64,000 bases of DNA from the NCBI GenBank assembly GCA_022495005.1, contig JAGYXB010001997.1, forward strand, positions 2,170,001 to 2,234,000, given 5' to 3'. Positions 60,647-64,000 of the stretch are shown piece after piece (position 1 is the first letter of the stretch; each line of letters starts with the position of its first letter). Position numbers and translations under genes: made by a program. Origin of the DNA: Rhyacophila brunnea (Eukaryota > Arthropoda > Insecta > Trichoptera > Rhyacophilidae). The notes below the pieces were generated by a model. It saw only the letters and a list, made by a program, of their open reading frames with translations. It made no database searches and was not told the origin of the DNA.

Positions 60647-61040
60647 TGCTTGAAAGATTCAAAGCAGCGGGGGAAATCGAACGAATTTCCTTAAAGGACG
60701 AGAAGCAGTGGCCAAATATGTTGAAGAAAATCGCCTGAAAGAAGCCTTCCTAGCTCAAATTGTTTAGTACCGGCCGTATATTCTGTGCCCTGAAAAATTA
60801 ACGACAGTGTCGCCCCATCGAGTTACACAGGCCATGCGTTGCATAGGGGCGGCATATAATAAAGGGCAGCGAATAATGGAACGAATACAAATATTACAAA
60901 TTTTGAGAGCAGAGGAGGTTCTACATAAAGCAGACGATGCTATCACATTATTAGGAAGTATCAACATATCAGTTAAAAAAATGATTGAAGCATTAAAAAT
61001 CCTGATAACCTATTATTGTAATATTCACTGCAATACATAG
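60647..61040 (+). other. Possible coding remnant of unknown origin
   Basis: A short frame MLERFKAAGEIERISL.. (from 60647) stops at 60738, and a second frame from 60807 runs 77 codons with a composition unlike the AT-rich noise (AMRCIGAAYNKGQRIMERIQ, an alpha-helical charged stretch). It could be a decayed transposon ORF. I do not recognise the family and there is no splice or promoter support. Confidence 0.2.
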
Positions 61041-61941
61041 TTTAATGTCGGTTTATCATACAGGAAAAATTATCACAAGGATGCCTTGTTCAGTCAACCT
61101 GTCACCGCCAAAAACTTCCACGTACCTACCTAAAACAACCATTGTTTGAAAGCAGGTTTCGAGGAAATGCTCTTTAAAATAATACTCGTAGTTTAATGTT
61201 TTATTTATCGATTATGTAATTAATAGGTAAAATATCTGGCCAAAAATGCAGGTGTCTTCCTTCGTGTTATATTATAATGTTTTTTTGGTTGCTATGGTTT
61301 CCTTCTCATATTTCGTCTGTCGCCGGTGCTGCCATCTCTGTTGCCACAGCTCCAATTCATAGAGAATGGTATGTATGTAAATTTAAAGATATTTGGATAA
61401 AGATATTTGATAGCCTTAAATGTATAATAAAATATGTAAGTAGGGACCTAACGAATTATCAGATAATTTGAAACTAAAAACGTAAAGGGACGGCATTCTT
61501 AGTCAGTAGTTATAAGAACTTAATCAGTTGGCATTTGACCACTCGAAAAAGCTACAGCAATGCAGTATATTGCTTTAAAGTGGAATGTTATGCTACTAAT
61601 AATTATTACTATCCATCATTATGTAATAGGTATGTAAAAATATTAAAATAATATATTATTATAATATAATATGGGAGAGGGAAATAGTTGTCAGATTTAA
61701 TATTATAACCGAGTGCCTGTGATGAGCCTTGTGAGCGCAGAATCTTGCGAAAAATCTTTGGCTTTTTAGGATGGTATCTGCCGACGTCGGTATAATCATA
61801 ATATATACAAGCTCATTTATGACCCTGACATCATCAAATTAATAAAAAAACAACATCCACGTGACACGTACGAAACAACAAGCCGGGTAGACAAGATGAC
61901 GACTTCGGTTGCTTGATGGCATATAAAAAGACTGGTGAGTC

Positions 61942-62661
61942 CAGAAAAGACAGAATTAATGGGAAATGAAATACCTAACGGTTGTGGATTGACAGGCAAC
62001 CGATCTCGAGTGTGGAAGAATATGGGATAAACTTAAGCACGTGTCATTAAAACGCTTGTCCTTCGTTCTGACAACTGCTCTCGGTTTATGCACTGACGCT
62101 CATACAATATTAGTGTATTTGAAGGTTGTAATACACACTACTGCATGTATATAATGTGTGGTTCACTTTCGTAGAACACTCACACATTCAAAACCCTGCG
62201 TCAAAATGTAGTTTATTGGGGACTCATGGCCCCCACATCCTGAAGCGGGCCCCCAGGTCAGAATCTTTGCCGGGCCCCCTACTTATCGCTAAGGTTAAAG
62301 GTAGTCTGACGCTCCACAGAGGCGTTTTCCAAATAGTATTCGAGGTTAAATAAAATTCAGTGTATTTTGAGCGATTTATTAACACATTGAATTATGGAGT
62401 TGTCGAGTATCAACACATATCAACCAATAATTGCATCGCACAACCATATCATATTGTAAAAAGGTAATACCAGGCGACTTTTTTACTATTTGAGCAAATT
62501 GAAGATGTGTGTTTATCCCATTTACCTGGTCGACCCGCCACGCCACACGCTCCTGGGCCCGGGCCCCTAGACTAGAGCCCTCTCAACACCCCCCTCCCTT
62601 GTGGGGGCCATAATAATTGGGGTATAGCCTATCTGAATTATATTTATTAATCTGTTCTGTG
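61942..62661 (-). mobile_element. hAT MITE R1 copy d, interrupted
   Basis: Minus orientation: CACAGAACAG ends at 62661..62652, and the body matches copies b and c down to about 61942. A CATGGCCCCC element interrupts it at 62225..62612, with ATTGGGG present on both sides of the break. Flanks match 5 of 8, the most decayed of the four copies. Confidence 0.72.
62225..62612. mobile_element. GC-ended hAT MITE, copy 2 nested in R1-d
   Basis: CATGGCCCCCACATCCTG at one end and GTGGGGGCCATA at the other. Interior blocks (GTTGTCGAGTATC, CAGGCGACTTTTTTACTAT, CTTATCGCTAAGG) match 30901..31430 in reverse orientation. Confidence 0.78.
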
Positions 62662-62669
62662 GTTGAGCA

Positions 62670-63706
62670 CTAGGGGTGGAGATGGAGAGTAGAGGAGTCT
62701 GCTTGAAGTCGGCCATGGTCCACCTCCAGCTGTGGTGCCAGAAAAGAAGATTCACAAATAATTTAAAGTTTATCACAAAATACTACTTACCTATCATTAG
62801 TTTGTTGTTTCATTTTTATATCTTTACAATTTCATTATAATTTAATAATCTAAACTAGTAATTGATGGGTAGTTAGTTACTTGCGCAGTCTGATGAATAC
62901 ATCTGAAAGATTAAAAATTTTATTTTCAGTAACCGGCGAGAAAATGTTTTCGCTCCATAGTCCATTGTATACGCTCGGTTCGTGTCGTTTGTTATATTTT
63001 CAGTTTCGAGCATAGGTGGATTTGGAATAAACATCTTAGAAAAAGGCTACCTGTTACTTTAAATAGTTTCAATACGATATAACAATAAATTACTGTTCTG
63101 ATGAGTTTTATGACGTGAGTGATGTGTTTCAGTTGTAGTGTTGTTTGCTTTCGAGTTTCGACTACTTACACATAACCGGGAAATGCGAGCACGCCTTGGA
63201 ATAAAGTTGGATGAGACCCAAAAATGTTCGCTGTTTAGAGAAGTCTTAGTGATTTGTGAATAATATTTACGCGTGCAGAAGCCAATAACCTGGGTAAAAA
63301 TAAAACTACTTGCACTCTATCGTATTGAGTGACCTAAATCAGCATTCTTCTTTTCAATAACGGTTCTAGTCTATGGTTTGGAAAGAAAAATATGTTTAAA
63401 ACTCTTTTCCTGCTAAACACCGTTTCTACCAGAAGAACTGTGGTCTTTACTGTTATAATTACTTTTTTATTAGTTCCCACACGTATTCTTGGTACCTACT
63501 CTATGAATAAGTAATTGTACTTAATATAAATTAAATATAACAATTCATTTCTATACACAATCTACATAATAAGTATACGAAATGGAAGCCTACGTATTGT
63601 ACATTTCGTACTATACGTACATTGTAAATCCAAAAACGTTCGATAATGATAGGACTTTAAGATAATTGGAGAAATCTTTTTCACGTAAATGTCCTAAGGT
63701 CCAGAG
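62670..63706. other. Intergenic, nothing recognised
   Basis: No supported gene or bounded repeat. Confidence 0.35.
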
Positions 63707-63939
63707 CAGGGCTCGAAATGACCGGAACGCACCGGAGCGCAGTTTCGGTTCATGAAATCCCGAAAATTATTGCTCCATCTCGTGGAAAAATTAATTTGAC
63801 CGTTTGAGCTAGATAGGCCATATAACAAAATATCAAACACTTTTTTTTGGAAAATACACATAAAATTAGATAACTATATTAATATTTTCGTAAAATGATC
63901 GAGCGCTCCGGTTCGTGAAATTTTCCATTTCGAGCGCTG
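63707..63939. mobile_element. 233-bp hAT MITE
   Basis: Flanks GTCCAGAG (63699..63706) and GTCCAGAC (63940..63947) are an 8-bp target duplication with one change. Ends CAGGGCTCGAAATG and CATTTCGAGCGCTG are inverted repeats, with ACCGGAGCGC repeated just inside both ends. Confidence 0.85.
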
Positions 63940-64000
63940 GTCCAGACGAACATACATCTGCCTGTAAACAAATAATCAGTTTAAAAGCAGTAAGTTTGGG

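Noticed and set aside
1..64000. CRISPR array, operon or prokaryotic defence system
   Set aside because: No regularly spaced direct repeats, no ribosome-binding-site-led gene clusters, and all real genes contain spliceosomal introns.

Overview
The window is nuclear DNA of an insect. Genes are sparse, split by spliceosomal introns (GT..AG), and embedded in AT-rich sequence full of DNA-transposon remnants. Interstitial TTAGG-type repeats, abundant taggtacctac-type microsatellite and hAT/ZMYM-like and tRNA-derived elements fit a sternorrhynchan hemipteran (aphid-like) genome best. A lepidopteran cannot be excluded from sequence alone. No bacterial or viral gene block and no CRISPR array was seen.

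Three protein-coding genes can be reconstructed exon by exon. (1) NFU1 (+, 4123..10161, five exons, 269 codons) is the mitochondrial Fe-S cluster scaffold/carrier. (2) DCLRE1C/Artemis-like nuclease (-, 18375..11775, three exons, 425 codons) converges on NFU1, with about 1.6 kb between the two stop codons. (3) 4E-BP/Thor (-, 44920..27316, two exons, 119 codons) is split by one 17.2-kb intron. All splice phases join in frame and the predicted proteins have the expected family lengths and motifs. The three genes have unrelated roles (Fe-S biogenesis, DNA end processing, translational control) and show no sign of being a functional cluster.

The rest is mostly mobile DNA. Many insertions can be dated relative to one another because their target-site duplications (TSDs) are still readable: 8-bp hAT TSDs, TTAA, TTA and TA. 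Region 1..3375 holds a TTAGG-loop foldback element beside a 3.1-kb TA-flanked transposon with a broken transposase. The introns of NFU1 and DCLRE1C carry two related hAT elements in opposite orientation, hAT MITEs, SINEs and a decayed transposon whose protein has the YADGC..GQNKN/DSxHS signature of the insect DUF7869-type family. Region 19.4..25.8 kb is a nest of pogo-like, hAT, TTAA-MITE and SINE copies. The Thor intron contains foldback elements, a twin-primed-looking SINE and GC-ended hAT MITEs. From 45 kb to the end I see no convincing host gene. It contains a 3.9-kb element related to the DUF7869-type transposon, with a hAT fragment inside it that is itself split by a hAT MITE, plus further MITEs.

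The items most worth a second look are the DUF7869-type transposons with matching terminal motifs, the MITE ending 29 bp before an NFU1 splice acceptor, the hAT MITE inserted exactly in a SINE B box, the Met variant in the eIF4E-binding motif of Thor, and an intact Artemis-like gene in an insect.
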